A stretch of DNA of 64,000 nt from JAXGXJ01 sp963816155 (GCA_963816155.1 CAWFJE010000011.1:186001-250000); one strand, 5' to 3'; positions 18,302 through 27,700 are shown, counted from the stretch's first letter. Program-made: numbers and translations. The notes: a model not told the origin generated them from the letters alone.

Positions 18302-19636
18302 CTATGCGCCCAGTCCGCCCGCGGACTCGTCGCCGCTCTGCCGAGCCCGCTCCCAGGCTTCGGCTTTCGCGAACAACTCCACGGCCAGGGTCGGGGGCAC
18401 GCGACCGGATACGCGTACATCTTCGTCGCCATACTCGAAGGTCACTGTACCCCGCTCGCGCACGCGTGCCAAGAGTTCCCCGGCGGAGTAGGGCAAGCTC
18501 AGGTCGACCCTGAGCCACAACTCGGACAACACGGCCGCCAACTCCTTCGTCAGGTCGTCCAAGCCTTGCCCCGTACGAGCCGACGCCGTCACTACGTGCT
18601 GGTCGTGCCGAGACAACAGTCCCGACGGAGGGAGATCGCCGGGCGGCAACAGGTCCATCTTGTTGAGGATCACCACTCGCGGCTTATGCCCCGCCCCCAG
18701 TTCGTCGAGCACGGTCTCGATGGTTCGACGGTGCTCCACCGCATGGCGCGCGGTCACGTCGACCACTTCCAGCAGCGCGTCGGCCCGGATCACCTCCTCC
18801 AGGGTGGCGCGGAAGGCGTCGACCAACTGGTGGGGCAACTTGTGGATGAAGCCCACGGTGTCACTCACGATGACGGTCTGACCCTCGGCCAGCCGCACCT
18901 TCCTCGTGGTCGGGTCGAGCGTGGCGAACAGCATGTCTTCCGCGGCAGCTGCGTACTCCCCCACCAGGGTGTTCAGCAGCGTCGACTTGCCCGCGTTGGT
19001 GTAGCCCACGATGGCCACCGAGGGCAGGAGACGCCGCTCGCGGCCCTGCGCCGCGGTCTCGCGCTGACGTATCACTGCATCCACACGCTCGCGCGTCTTC
19101 TTGATGCGCTGACGGATGACCCGACGGTCTGTCTCCAGCTGCGTTTCCCCCGGTCCGCGGGTGCCGATACCGCCACCGGTACGCGACAAGTGCGTCCACA
19201 GACGGGTGAGGCGGGGTAGCTGGTACTCCAGCTGCGCAAGCTCCACCTGGATGCGGCCCTCATGGGTCTGGGCACGCTGGGCGAAGATGTCGAGGATGAC
19301 CCCGCTGCGATCGATGACCTTCACATCGAGCAATCCCTCCAAGGAGCGCTGCTGCTTGGGAGACAACTCGTCGTCGGTCACAAGGAGGGTGAACTGCGTG
19401 TCCCCCATGGCGGCTTTCAGTTCCTCGGCCTTGCCCTTTCCCATGTACCACATGGGATGGAGCGAGTCTCTGTGCTGGGTCATGGTCCCTACGACGTCGG
19501 CGCCGGCCGTCTCCACGAGAGCGGCGAGCTCACCCAGAGATTCATCGGCGTCCCAGCCCGGATCGTCACCAGTGTCGACGGCGACCAGAAAGGCTTTCTC
19601 GCGCTGCCGCTCAGTGTCGGTGAGTGGCTTCTTCAA
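18302..19636 (-). CDS. hflX: Ribosome-associated GTPase HflX
   Basis: This GTPase of about 444 residues has the HflX glycine-rich N-terminal domain (MWYMGKGKAEEL, then GGIGTRGPGETQLE near 155) followed by the G domain with GYTNAGKST, DTVGF and NKMD. HflX splits stalled or heat-damaged ribosomes. I place the start at TTG 19636, whose TTGA overlaps the uvrA stop and which follows GGAAAGAG. A further in-frame ATG at 19678 lies inside uvrA and would add 14 residues. Coupling to uvrA is therefore likely. Confidence 0.92.
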   Translation of the reverse strand: MKKPLTDTERQREKAFLVAVDTGDDPGWDADESLGELAALVETAGADVVGTMTQHRDSLHPMWYMGKGKAEELKAAMGDTQFTLLVTDDELSPKQQRSLEGLLDVKVIDRSGVILDIFAQRAQTHEGRIQVELAQLEYQLPRLTRLWTHLSRTGGGIGTRGPGETQLETDRRVIRQRIKKTRERVDAVIRQRETAAQGRERRLLPSVAIVGYTNAGKSTLLNTLVGEYAAAAEDMLFATLDPTTRKVRLAEGQTVIVSDTVGFIHKLPHQLVDAFRATLEEVIRADALLEVVDVTARHAVEHRRTIETVLDELGAGHKPRVVILNKMDLLPPGDLPPSGLLSRHDQHVVTASARTGQGLDDLTKELAAVLSELWLRVDLSLPYSAGELLARVRERGTVTFEYGDEDVRVSGRVPPTLAVELFAKAEAWERARQSGDESAGGLGA

Positions 19637-22512
19637 CCCGTCTCTTTCCTTGGGGCGGTGGATGCGGCGGCGCCGCACTTCTCAAGCACCTCCCGCAAGA
19701 CTCTTCCCGTTGCGCTCGGTTCGTATGCGCACACCTGCTCCGGAGTGCCCGCAACGAGGACCTCCCCGCCGCCGTCCCCTCCTTCGGGGCCCAGATCGAT
19801 GAGCCAATCAGCCGACTTGATGACGTCGAGGTTGTGCTCGATGACGAGGACCGTGTTGCCTGAGTCCACCAGACGCTGCAGGACTTCCAGAAGCTTCTCC
19901 ACATCGGCGAAGTGCAGACCGGTGGTGGGCTCATCGAGGATGTAGAGCGTGTTCCCGGTGGCGACCTTGGCCAACTCGGTGGCCAACTTGACCCGCTGCG
20001 CCTCTCCCCCAGATAGGGTGGTGGACGGCTGACCCAGCTTGATGTAGTCCAGACCAACGTCGGCAAGCGTCTGCAGCCGTCGCCTGAGCTTGGGCTGGTT
20101 GACGAAGAAGTCGACGGCCTCTTCCACGCTCATGTCGAGCACTTCGGCCACGTTCTTGCCTTTGAAACGCACTTCCAACGTGTCGCGTGTGTAGCGCTTG
20201 CCTTGACAGACCTCGCAGGGAACGTAGATGTCGGGCAGGAAGTGCATCTCGATCTTGAGGGTGCCATCCCCCTTGCAGGCCTCGCACCGACCCCCCTTGA
20301 CGTTGAAGCTGAAGCGGCCCGGGGCGTAACCGCGCACCTTGGCCTCCTGGGTCTGGGAAAACAGCTGCCTGATGTGGTCGAACAGCCCCGTGTAGGTGGC
20401 CGGGTTGGAACGAGGAGTGCGCCCGATGGGCGACTGGTCGATGTTGATCACCTTGTCCAACTGCTCGATGCCCTCGATGCGGTCATGGTCGCCCGGCCTT
20501 ACGGGCACACGATTGACGATGTTGGAGAGGCTGCGGTAGATGATGTCGTTCACCAGGGAGGACTTGCCCGAGCCGGATACGCCCGTGACGCACACCAGCG
20601 CTCCGGTGGGAATGACCACGTCGATGTTCTTCAGGTTGTGCTCGCGCGCGCCGCGGACGACGAACGAGCTCCGTCCCTTCCTGCGCTCCGACGGGACCGG
20701 GATCATCCGCTCTCCGGAGAGGAAGAGACCGGTGACAGAGCGTGGCTCCTCCAACACGTCCTGCAAGGACCCGCTTGCGACTACCTCTCCCCCGTGCTCG
20801 CCTGCGCCCGGTCCCATGTCCACGATGTGGTCGGCCGAGCGCATGGTCTCCTCGTCATGCTCCACCACGATGACCGTGTTACCCAGGTCGCGCAGACGGA
20901 GAAGCGTATCGATGAGGCGGCGGTTGTCTCGCTGGTGCAGACCGATGGAGGGCTCGTCGAGGATATAGAGCACACCCACCAGACTGGAGCCGATTTGCGT
21001 GGCCAGGCGGATACGCTGGGCTTCCCCTCCAGAGAGTGTCCCGGCGCCGCGTTGAAGGTTGAGATAACCCACGCCCACCGATTCCAGGAACGACAGGCGT
21101 TCGCGAATCTCCTTCAGCACTCTGGCGCCGATGAGTCGCTCGCGAGGCGACAATTCCAGATCATCCAGAAACCGTGTGGTACCGGTGACGGGCAGAAGGC
21201 TGAGTTCATAGATGTTGAGACCCCCCAGCGTCACGGCCAGAGTGGTAGGCCTCAGACGAGCGCCGTGGCACGCGGGGCAGGGGCGCTCGGCCATGAACTC
21301 CTCGATCTTGGTGCGCATGTAGTCGGAGTCCGTCTCCCGATAGCGCCTCTCCAGGTTGGGCACGATGCCTTCGAAAGTGGTCATGTAGCTGCGTTTCTGC
21401 CCTCGCCGGTTCGTGTACGACACGTAGAGACGCTCGCCCCGGGTGCCGTACAGGAACACGTCACGCACCTCCTGAGGAAGTTCCTCCCACGGAGTGTCGA
21501 TGTCGATCTCGTGACGCTCCGCGACCGCCTTCACGATCTGCGCGTAATACTGCGAAGAACTCCCGCTCCAGGGCAGGAGCACCCCGTCAGCTATGGATAG
21601 CCGGGGATCGGCCACCACCAGCACAGGATCGATCTCGCGTCGAGCACCCAACCCTCCGCAGGTCTCACAGGCTCCATGAGGCGAGTTGAAGGAGAAGATG
21701 CGAGGCGCCATCTCAGGAAGTGACACGCCGTGCTCAGGACAGGCCAGGTTCTCGGAGAAGAGAAGGCCGGTGGAGACGTTCCCGCCGTTCTCGTACACAT
21801 CCACAAGAAGCAGGCCACCCGCTTCGGACAGAGCGGTCTCCACGGAATCGGTCAGGCGCCGACGGATGGCCTCCTTCATGACCAAGCGGTCCACCACGAT
21901 GCTTATGTCGTGGCGAACGTTCTTGTCCAGGTCTGGAAGAGGCTCGTCCAGGGCATAGGAAGAGCCGTCGATCTCCAGACGCGTGAACCCCTCCTGGCGG
22001 ATATGCTCGATGACGTCCCTGTGCCATCCCTTTTGACCCCTGACCACCGGAGCCTTGACCACAAAGCGGGTGCCCGATTCGAGAGCCAGGATCTGGTCGA
22101 CGATCTGCTCCTTGCTCTGACCTTCGATGGGCCGACCGCAGATCGAGCAGTGCGGGTGACCGATACGGGCGTACAGCAGGCGGAGGTAGTCGTAGATCTC
22201 GGTGACGGTGCCCACTGTCGATCGGGGGTTGCGCGAGGTGGTCTTCTGGTCGATGGAGATAGCCGGCGAGAGACCCTCGATGGAATCGAGGTCGGGCTTG
22301 TTCATCTGTCCCAAGAACTGACGCGCATAGGCGGAGAGGCTCTCCACATAGCGCCGCTGGCCCTCGGCGTAGATGGTATCGAAGGCGAGGCTCGACTTCC
22401 CGGAGCCCGAGAGCCCCGTGATGACTATGAAACGGTCGCGCGGGAGAACGAGAGAGATGTCCTTGAGATTGTGCTCCCGAGCGCCGACGATGACGATCTG
22501 CTTCGCGCCCAT
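19633..22512 (-). CDS. uvrA: Excinuclease ABC subunit UvrA
   Basis: This protein of about 959 residues is the damage-recognition ATPase of nucleotide-excision repair. Two ABC modules are visible, with Walker A GLSGSGKSSLAFD near 32 and GVSGSGKSSLVND near 650. Signatures LSGGEAQR occur twice, and zinc fingers appear as CSICGRPI and CEACKGDGTL...CEVCQGKRY. The ATG at 22512 (MGAKQIVIVGAREHNL) is the conserved start; the frame is open 150 residues further upstream but that segment is not protein-like. A TAGAAT box only 8 bases before this ATG predicts a leaderless transcript. Confidence 0.96.
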   Translation of the reverse strand: MGAKQIVIVGAREHNLKDISLVLPRDRFIVITGLSGSGKSSLAFDTIYAEGQRRYVESLSAYARQFLGQMNKPDLDSIEGLSPAISIDQKTTSRNPRSTVGTVTEIYDYLRLLYARIGHPHCSICGRPIEGQSKEQIVDQILALESGTRFVVKAPVVRGQKGWHRDVIEHIRQEGFTRLEIDGSSYALDEPLPDLDKNVRHDISIVVDRLVMKEAIRRRLTDSVETALSEAGGLLLVDVYENGGNVSTGLLFSENLACPEHGVSLPEMAPRIFSFNSPHGACETCGGLGARREIDPVLVVADPRLSIADGVLLPWSGSSSQYYAQIVKAVAERHEIDIDTPWEELPQEVRDVFLYGTRGERLYVSYTNRRGQKRSYMTTFEGIVPNLERRYRETDSDYMRTKIEEFMAERPCPACHGARLRPTTLAVTLGGLNIYELSLLPVTGTTRFLDDLELSPRERLIGARVLKEIRERLSFLESVGVGYLNLQRGAGTLSGGEAQRIRLATQIGSSLVGVLYILDEPSIGLHQRDNRRLIDTLLRLRDLGNTVIVVEHDEETMRSADHIVDMGPGAGEHGGEVVASGSLQDVLEEPRSVTGLFLSGERMIPVPSERRKGRSSFVVRGAREHNLKNIDVVIPTGALVCVTGVSGSGKSSLVNDIIYRSLSNIVNRVPVRPGDHDRIEGIEQLDKVINIDQSPIGRTPRSNPATYTGLFDHIRQLFSQTQEAKVRGYAPGRFSFNVKGGRCEACKGDGTLKIEMHFLPDIYVPCEVCQGKRYTRDTLEVRFKGKNVAEVLDMSVEEAVDFFVNQPKLRRRLQTLADVGLDYIKLGQPSTTLSGGEAQRVKLATELAKVATGNTLYILDEPTTGLHFADVEKLLEVLQRLVDSGNTVLVIEHNLDVIKSADWLIDLGPEGGDGGGEVLVAGTPEQVCAYEPSATGRVLREVLEKCGAAASTAPRKETG

Positions 22513-22520
22513 GGGGAAGG

Positions 22521-22526
22521 ATTCTA
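22521..22526 (-). promoter_or_regulatory. Predicted leaderless promoter of uvrA (-10 TAGAAT)
   Basis: TAGAAT on the minus strand ends 8 bases before the uvrA ATG, so transcription would start at or within a few bases of the start codon. There is no ribosome-binding site between box and ATG. No LexA-type palindrome was recognised. Confidence 0.5.
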
Positions 22527-22596
22527 GCAGTTGGCGCGGAACGGCAGCATAGTAGGTGGATGCCCCCCGGGGTAGCCAACTCGACCCGACTGCGAG

Positions 22597-22602
22597 TAGA
22601 AT
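22597..22602 (+). promoter_or_regulatory. Predicted leaderless promoter of the polysaccharide deacetylase (-10 TAGAAT)
   Basis: TAGAAT on the plus strand ends 8 bases before the ATG at 22611, the same geometry as the divergent uvrA promoter 70 bases away. It supports 22611 rather than 22560 or 22641 as the start. Confidence 0.45.
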
Positions 22603-22610
22603 CCGGAGCG

Positions 22611-23612
22611 ATGACCGACTCCACACACAGAGAGACCAACATGGGCGCCGAGAGAAGCACGCGCCGCTCCGCGGCGCGCCGTAGGCGCACCTATCGCCGC
22701 CGGCGCTTGACCGCGGTGGCCGGCGTCCTTCTCGTGGCCCTCGCCGTCGGCGCCGCGCTCTACCTGAGCGCCGGCGATGAGTCGGCGGCTGATCCCACCA
22801 CTGTGTCCCACCCGGCGGTGGTGACCGCCTCCACCGCTCTTTCCGGCGCCTCCCCTCAGTCCGTGGCCTCCCGCGTGACCACGAGCACTGCCCACGCGAC
22901 CAGCACCACGCAGGCCGCCGAGGGGGCGGGCGAAGTGACGCCCTCCGCGCCATCCTCCACAACCGGCCCGGCTGCCGCCTCCACCACGCTCTCCGCTGAA
23001 ACGGTGACCGCAGCTCCTGTGGTCCGCCACGGACCCACCGACCGCAAATGGATCGCGCTCACCTTCGATGACAACTACCAGGGCAGCAGGGCCTCCAACA
23101 CCATCCGCGTGCTGAAGGAGTACGACGTGCCCGCCACGTTCTTCATCATCGGGCACTACCTCGATCTCGGCCCCGATCTGGGCCGCGAGATCGCGGCGGC
23201 TGGGTTCGAGGTGGGCGACCACACTCGCAGCCACTCCAACTGTCCCACGCTCTCCAAGCGGGGGCTGAGGATCGAGATCGGCAACGGCACCGATCACTAT
23301 CGGGCCCTGACCGGGGCCCCCACCGTTGCGCTCTTCCGGCCTCCCGGCGGCTTCATCGACGACAAGACCTGCGAGGTGGCCGCCGAGAAGGGTTTCGAGT
23401 ACGTGGTGATGTGGGACGTCGACACGAACGACTGGAGAGGGCGTACTGCCGCGCAGATCACAGAGACTGTGATGGGCAACGCTCACAACGGGGCCATCGT
23501 GCTCATGCACATGGCCGCCAAGCACACCGCCGAGGCTCTGCCTGCCATCATCACCCGACTGCGTGACGCCGGTTACGAGTTGGTCACGCTCTCCACCATG
23601 CTCTCGTTGTAG
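22611..23612 (+). CDS. Membrane-anchored polysaccharide deacetylase (NodB domain)
   Basis: This protein of about 333 residues has a basic cytoplasmic N-terminus rich in Arg, one membrane segment (about residues 35-55), a Ser/Thr/Ala-rich linker of about 75 residues and a C-terminal NodB-fold catalytic domain. The metal site and catalytic motifs are intact: IALTFDDN, the H-x3-H pair in GDHTRSHS, and FRPPGGF. It probably removes N- or O-acetyl groups from peptidoglycan or another wall glycan outside the membrane. It is divergent from uvrA; the start was chosen from the predicted leaderless promoter. Confidence 0.88.
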   Translation: MTDSTHRETNMGAERSTRRSAARRRRTYRRRRLTAVAGVLLVALAVGAALYLSAGDESAADPTTVSHPAVVTASTALSGASPQSVASRVTTSTAHATSTTQAAEGAGEVTPSAPSSTTGPAAASTTLSAETVTAAPVVRHGPTDRKWIALTFDDNYQGSRASNTIRVLKEYDVPATFFIIGHYLDLGPDLGREIAAAGFEVGDHTRSHSNCPTLSKRGLRIEIGNGTDHYRALTGAPTVALFRPPGGFIDDKTCEVAAEKGFEYVVMWDVDTNDWRGRTAAQITETVMGNAHNGAIVLMHMAAKHTAEALPAIITRLRDAGYELVTLSTMLSL

Positions 23613-23621
23613 CCTCCCTGT

Positions 23622-24743
23622 CTAGCGAACACCGGCCAGACGGGCGCGGAGGGCGCGGATCTTGTCTCTCTGGGCCTCGAGCATGGCGGGCGAGACGTTT
23701 CGCGTCTTGCTGTGGAACGTAGCCAGGTTCATCTGTTCCCGTTGCAGTCTCTTCAGTAGTGCGCGGGCCTCCGGCCCTTTGGACCGCTTGGCCTGTCGCA
23801 ACGCCCGGCCGCGCCTTCGACCCGAGCGCAGCACCTCGATCTCCCCTTCGCTGAGAACGTCGCTCCCCACTTCGGACGCGATCAGGCTGTCGAAGGCCTG
23901 TCGTTCCCGCCTGCGCGCGACGAGTGCGAGGATGAGCAGGAACATCAGGAACGGAAGCCCTTTGATGATGAGCGCGAGCGCGAACGACCCCGAGTCGCGC
24001 GCCATCAGCGATTCGAGCCACGGGGAGTTCCACACGAAGTGGGCGGCCCAGGCCAACAGGGCGAAGAGTACGGCCACTGCCACTCGCCTGCCGCGAGGAA
24101 CCTGCTTCTGGGTGACCAAGTAGGCGAAACCAAAGCCCATGAGACCGCTGAACAGCATATGACTGTAGGCCCCAGCAAGGCCTACGCGCACGAAGAAGGT
24201 GCCGACGACAGCCCCCAGCTCGTTGCCACTGGAGCCCGCCGCCGCAGCCAGGAAGTACTGGATGTTCTCGACCACCTGGAAGCCCAGGCCGATCATGGCG
24301 CCGTAGATCAGACCGTCCATGAGCCCGTCGAACTCGTGCCGCGCCAACAGGAAGATCATCACCAGACCCGCACCTTTGTATAGCTCCTCGTTCAGCGGAG
24401 CCACAATGGCCGGACCCCACGCCGCGAAGCTGTCTGGGTCCATCACATTCTGCAGGAAGGTCAGGAAGTAGCCGTTGCTGAAAGCGGCGAAGGTGATGGC
24501 GATGACGCCTCCCCAAACGACGGCGATAGCGATCATGGAGGCTGGTTCCGGTTCGAACTGGTCGAATCGGTAGATGAGCAGAGCCACGGGGAAAGCCGTG
24601 ATGGCCAGAAGCACCAGAGAGAGCATCCACGCACCGGGGAGAGTGCTGATGTATCCCAGTTGCTCGGAGCCCACAACCAGGACCGATCCCGCCAGAAGCA
24701 TCAGGAAGAGCCAGAACGCCGGTCTTGTGCTCATCCGCGTCAC
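23622..24743 (-). CDS. PrsW-like intramembrane metalloprotease
   Basis: This 373-residue membrane protein has about eight hydrophobic segments and the PrsW hallmarks: NEELYKG (EExxK), DGLIYGAMIGLGFQVVENI, and a later histidine in AYSHMLFSGLMGFG. PrsW enzymes cleave membrane substrates such as the RsiW anti-sigma factor. The last 100 residues form a basic, Arg-rich cytoplasmic tail. The GTG start at 24743 overlaps the upstream gene stop by 4 bases, so the two products are probably made together; that upstream membrane-anchored protein may be a partner or substrate (inference). Confidence 0.85.
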   Translation of the reverse strand: MTRMSTRPAFWLFLMLLAGSVLVVGSEQLGYISTLPGAWMLSLVLLAITAFPVALLIYRFDQFEPEPASMIAIAVVWGGVIAITFAAFSNGYFLTFLQNVMDPDSFAAWGPAIVAPLNEELYKGAGLVMIFLLARHEFDGLMDGLIYGAMIGLGFQVVENIQYFLAAAAGSSGNELGAVVGTFFVRVGLAGAYSHMLFSGLMGFGFAYLVTQKQVPRGRRVAVAVLFALLAWAAHFVWNSPWLESLMARDSGSFALALIIKGLPFLMFLLILALVARRRERQAFDSLIASEVGSDVLSEGEIEVLRSGRRRGRALRQAKRSKGPEARALLKRLQREQMNLATFHSKTRNVSPAMLEAQRDKIRALRARLAGVR

Positions 24744-25354
24744 GGCACCACCAATGTCTCCAACATCGCATCCAGATCATCCTGCACCCTGCGCAACTGG
24801 CCGACAGGTGCGAGAGCGAGCATGATGACACCGGTGCCGTCCCGCGAAGCGGCGACAAGTTCGCCTTCCAGTTCGGCCGATCCTGAGACTCCGTCGAAAA
24901 GCACCCGTAGGGCCGGCAGTCCCTCGTCGATGCTGAGCGAGGCGACAGGGAGCACCCGTACGGAGGAGAACTGGCTCTCGATGTCCGCGATCTGCTCGTC
25001 AAGAATCGCCTGAGCGTCTCTCTCGTCCGCATCGGCCACGAATCCGGAAACGACTCCCGCCTTCTTGAAGGCCGTCTGGCTGGGGCCCGGCTCCCACAGA
25101 TCCTGCGCCGACGACCACCCCGGAGCGGGAGTTACGATCACCCCCCGTTCGAGCGATACCGGCTCCAGAGAGGACGGCGCGTCACCGGCAAAGGCGGCCA
25201 AGGCCATCGTGAAGAAGAGCCACCCCATCATGACCAAAGCGAGCAGTGTGGTACCTCGCCGGTTTCGCGCCGACTCCTCGCCCCCCTCGTCTTCGCCTGA
25301 AGGTGAGGAGAAGGGTTCCCAGGACGGGGCCGATGGTTCCCAGTCCGGACTCAT
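24740..25354 (-). CDS. Single-pass membrane protein of unknown function
   Basis: This is a 204-residue protein I do not recognise. An acidic, Ser/Pro-rich N-terminal segment of about 32 residues precedes one membrane helix (about 35-55). An extracytoplasmic domain of about 145 residues follows, with alternating beta-like and helical stretches (for example ALRVLFDGVSG and QLRRVQDDLDAMLETL). It overlaps the PrsW-like protease by 4 bases. The topology (short cytoplasmic tail, one helix, external domain) is that of an anti-sigma factor or intramembrane-protease substrate, but no anti-sigma signature is visible. Confidence 0.7.
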   Translation of the reverse strand: MSPDWEPSAPSWEPFSSPSGEDEGGEESARNRRGTTLLALVMMGWLFFTMALAAFAGDAPSSLEPVSLERGVIVTPAPGWSSAQDLWEPGPSQTAFKKAGVVSGFVADADERDAQAILDEQIADIESQFSSVRVLPVASLSIDEGLPALRVLFDGVSGSAELEGELVAASRDGTGVIMLALAPVGQLRRVQDDLDAMLETLVVP

Positions 25355-25514
25355 CGCTTCCGAAGCCTACGTATCGGGACCACGGCACAGGAGGATAAGG
25401 ACCCAGGCCATGCCGACCGCCACTTGTCCACCCCACCCTCATGCATGTCCGTACGGTACTCCGATCTCGTGACACGACCTGCATCCACTGCCGCCCTGAC
25501 GTCCCCCACTATAC

Positions 25515-25544
25515 GAGAAGACCGCCCCGAGAGGCGGTCTTCTC
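25515..25544 (-). terminator. Intrinsic terminator of tRNA-Ala
   Basis: A perfect 12-bp stem with a six-base loop lies 9 bases downstream of the tRNA 3' end. The minus-strand RNA ends the stem in a pyrimidine-rich TCTTCTC rather than a pure U-run. The stem is strong enough for termination, and its position fits the tRNA exactly. Confidence 0.65.
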
Positions 25545-25553
25545 ATCTTCATA

Positions 25554-25629
25554 TGGTGGAGGTAAGGGGACTCGAACCCCTGGCCTCAACGCTGCCAGCG
25601 TCGCGCTCTCCCAGCTGAGCTATACCCCC
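25554..25629 (-). tRNA. tRNA-Ala (anticodon GGC)
   Basis: A 76-base cloverleaf with encoded CCA. The acceptor stem GGGGGTA/TACCTCC has one G-U pair, the D arm contains AGCTGGGA, and the anticodon stem CGACG/CGTTG holds loop CTGGCAG with anticodon GGC. The T loop is TTCGAGT on an AGGGG/CCCCT stem. It reads GCC/GCU alanine codons. Confidence 0.95.
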
Positions 25630-25646
25630 ATGTCGAGCGGTCACGG

Positions 25647-25675
25647 ATTATAGCCGGTCGACCATGCCCGTGCAA
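25647..25675 (-). promoter_or_regulatory. Housekeeping promoter of tRNA-Ala
   Basis: TTGCAC (-35, 25670-25675) and TATAAT (-10, 25647-25652) are separated by 17 bases on the minus strand. The -10 lies 17 bases before the mature tRNA 5' end. This is the best sigma-70-type promoter match in the window. Confidence 0.8.
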
Positions 25676-25744
25676 CCGTGCGCGGTCGGTTTCAACCTCG
25701 CGAGACCGGGGCTCCAGCAGGTCTCACCGCCCCCGGGGAGGGTG

Positions 25745-26182
25745 CTACTCCACCGTCTCCACAGGAGCCTGCTTCCACAGCACATCCAGGCGGTAGAACT
25801 CCCTCGCCTCAGGCGTGAAGACATGCACGATGATGTCGAGGAAGTCCATCAGGATCCACTCACCATCGGCGCTTCCCTCCACACCGGCGGGCAGCAATCC
25901 ATACTCCGACTTCAGCTTGAAGCCTATCTCCTCCATGATCCGCCGCGTGAGCCGGGCGTTACGCCCTGTAGCCACCACCAGATAGTCCGTGTAGCTCACC
26001 AGTTCGTGCATGTCGAGGATCTTCACCTCCTCGGCCTTCACATCCACGGCCGCCTGCGCAGCCAGAAGGGCGCGGGCATGGATCGCTTCCAAGTCCACGC
26101 CTCCTGCCGGCGGAGCCGGGCGGGGACGGCGGGAAAGGCTATCTAGGTCGGGTACAGTCTGGTCGTCGACCATGAGTCTCAT
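25745..26182 (-). CDS. rsfS: Ribosome silencing factor RsfS (Iojap/YbeB)
   Basis: This protein of about 145 residues binds ribosomal protein L14 on the 50S subunit to block subunit joining during starvation. The RsfS domain covers about 30-138 and includes KILDMHELVSYTDYLVVATG and the C-terminal DFLDIIVHVFTPEAREFYRLD. The N-terminal 25 residues are variable; an ATG at 26173 is an alternative start. It begins directly after the guaA stop codon. The usual neighbours of rsfS (nadD, obgE) are absent, so its linkage to guaA is unusual. Confidence 0.9.
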   Translation of the reverse strand: MRLMVDDQTVPDLDSLSRRPRPAPPAGGVDLEAIHARALLAAQAAVDVKAEEVKILDMHELVSYTDYLVVATGRNARLTRRIMEEIGFKLKSEYGLLPAGVEGSADGEWILMDFLDIIVHVFTPEAREFYRLDVLWKQAPVETVE

Positions 26183-27700
26183 CTACTCCCATTCGATTGT
26201 GGACGGAGGCTTGCTGGAGATATCGAGCACCACACGATTGACTCCGGGGACCTCATTGATGATCCGCTGGGAGATACGCTCAAGAAGCTCGTAGGGCAGG
26301 CGGGCCCAGTCGGCGGTCATAGCATCGTCGGAGGTCACGGCGCGGATGACGATGGGGTAGGCGTAGGTACGCTCGTCTCCCATCACCCCCACGCTGCGGA
26401 TGGCAGGAAGCACGGCGAACGACTGCCACAGGTCACGGTAGAGCCCAGCCAGTCTGACCTCTTCCAACAGGATGGCATCGGCGTCCCGCAGGATGTGCAG
26501 CCGCTCCTCGGTCACGTCGCCGATGATGCGGATGGCGAGCCCGGGTCCGGGGAAAGGCTGGCGCCAGACCATATTGTCGGGCAGACCCAGTTCCTCACCT
26601 ACGATCCGCACCTCATCCTTGAAGAGCATGCGCAGGGGCTCCACCAGGTCGAAGTCGATGTCTTCGGGGAGCCCCCCCACGTTATGGTGTGATTTGATCT
26701 TGGCAGCCTCGCGCGTCCCCGATTCGATGACGTCGGGGTATAGGGTCCCCTGCACGAGAAACTTCGCCTTGCCCACCTTGTGGGACTCTTCCTCGAAAGT
26801 GCGGATGAACTCCTCGCCGATGATCTTGCGCTTCTGCTCCGGCTCAGTGATGCCGGCCAGCTTGGTGATAAAGCGCTGCTGCGCCCGCACGTGGATGAGA
26901 GGGACGTGGAAGTGCCGCCGAAAGGTCTTCTCTACGTCGTCGCCTTCGTCCTTGCGCATGAAACCGTGATCCACAAAGATGCAGGTCAACTGGTCGCCCA
27001 CGGCCTTGTAGGTCAGGAGGGCGGCCACCGCCGAGTCCACCCCACCCGAGAGCCCACACACGATCTTCTCATCGCCTACCTGGCTGCTGATGCGCTCCAC
27101 GGCCTCCTCGATGATGGAAGCAGGCGTCCACGTGGGCGGGATGTCGCAGATCTTGTAGAGGAAGTTCTTGAGGATGTCCTGGCCATGCGCCGTGTGTCGC
27201 ACCTCCGGATGGAACTGCACGCCGTACAGACCGGCTTCCCTGTCCTCCATGGCCGCCACCGGCATACCGTGGCTCTGGGCAGTGGAGCAGAAGCCCGGCG
27301 GCAACTCCACCACCGAGTCTCCGTGACTCATCCAACACGACATTTGCGCGGGCAGATCGGCAAACATGGCGCTTGGCTCGGTGATGGTGACGGCCGTGCC
27401 CCCGTATTCCGCCAACTCCGTGCGCCGCACCAGTCCACCGCGCAACTTGGCCATGAGTTGAAGCCCGTAGCAGATCCCCAGCACCGGAACTCCAAGTTCC
27501 AGTACGCGCGGATCGAGCATGGGAGCCCCGGGTTCGTTCACGCTGCGAGGCCCCCCGGAGAGGATGATCCCCGCCGGCTCAGCGGCCCTTATCTCTTCGA
27601 GTGGCGTGGAGTAGGGGATGAGCTCCGAGTAGACGCGGCATTCACGTACCCGTCGCGCGATCAATTGTGCGTACTGCGCCCCGAAATCCAGGACCAGCAC
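26183..27700 (-). CDS. guaA: GMP synthase (glutamine-hydrolysing)
   Basis: This 505-residue enzyme converts XMP, ATP and glutamine to GMP. The N-terminal class I glutamine amidotransferase has the nucleophile cysteine in VLGICYGLQLM near residue 77 and QFHPEV near 166. The ATP-pyrophosphatase domain carries the P-loop GLSGGVDSAV near 218, and the C-terminal dimerisation domain ends with the conserved PPSTIEWE. Start is GTG 27700. Length and motifs are normal. Confidence 0.96.
   Translation of the reverse strand: MLVLDFGAQYAQLIARRVRECRVYSELIPYSTPLEEIRAAEPAGIILSGGPRSVNEPGAPMLDPRVLELGVPVLGICYGLQLMAKLRGGLVRRTELAEYGGTAVTITEPSAMFADLPAQMSCWMSHGDSVVELPPGFCSTAQSHGMPVAAMEDREAGLYGVQFHPEVRHTAHGQDILKNFLYKICDIPPTWTPASIIEEAVERISSQVGDEKIVCGLSGGVDSAVAALLTYKAVGDQLTCIFVDHGFMRKDEGDDVEKTFRRHFHVPLIHVRAQQRFITKLAGITEPEQKRKIIGEEFIRTFEEESHKVGKAKFLVQGTLYPDVIESGTREAAKIKSHHNVGGLPEDIDFDLVEPLRMLFKDEVRIVGEELGLPDNMVWRQPFPGPGLAIRIIGDVTEERLHILRDADAILLEEVRLAGLYRDLWQSFAVLPAIRSVGVMGDERTYAYPIVIRAVTSDDAMTADWARLPYELLERISQRIINEVPGVNRVVLDISSKPPSTIEWE

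Noticed and set aside
19636..19678. Upstream ATG of hflX at 19678
   Set aside because: It lies inside uvrA, while the TTG at 19636 overlaps the uvrA stop as TTGA and has a better ribosome site.
20203..21600. 465-codon plus-strand frame opposite uvrA
   Set aside because: Antisense to an intact, highly conserved gene; the translation is His/Arg/Val-rich and unlike any protein family.
22524..23525. 333-codon minus-strand frame opposite the deacetylase
   Set aside because: The plus strand holds a complete NodB protein with all motifs; the antisense product is Gly/Arg/His low complexity.
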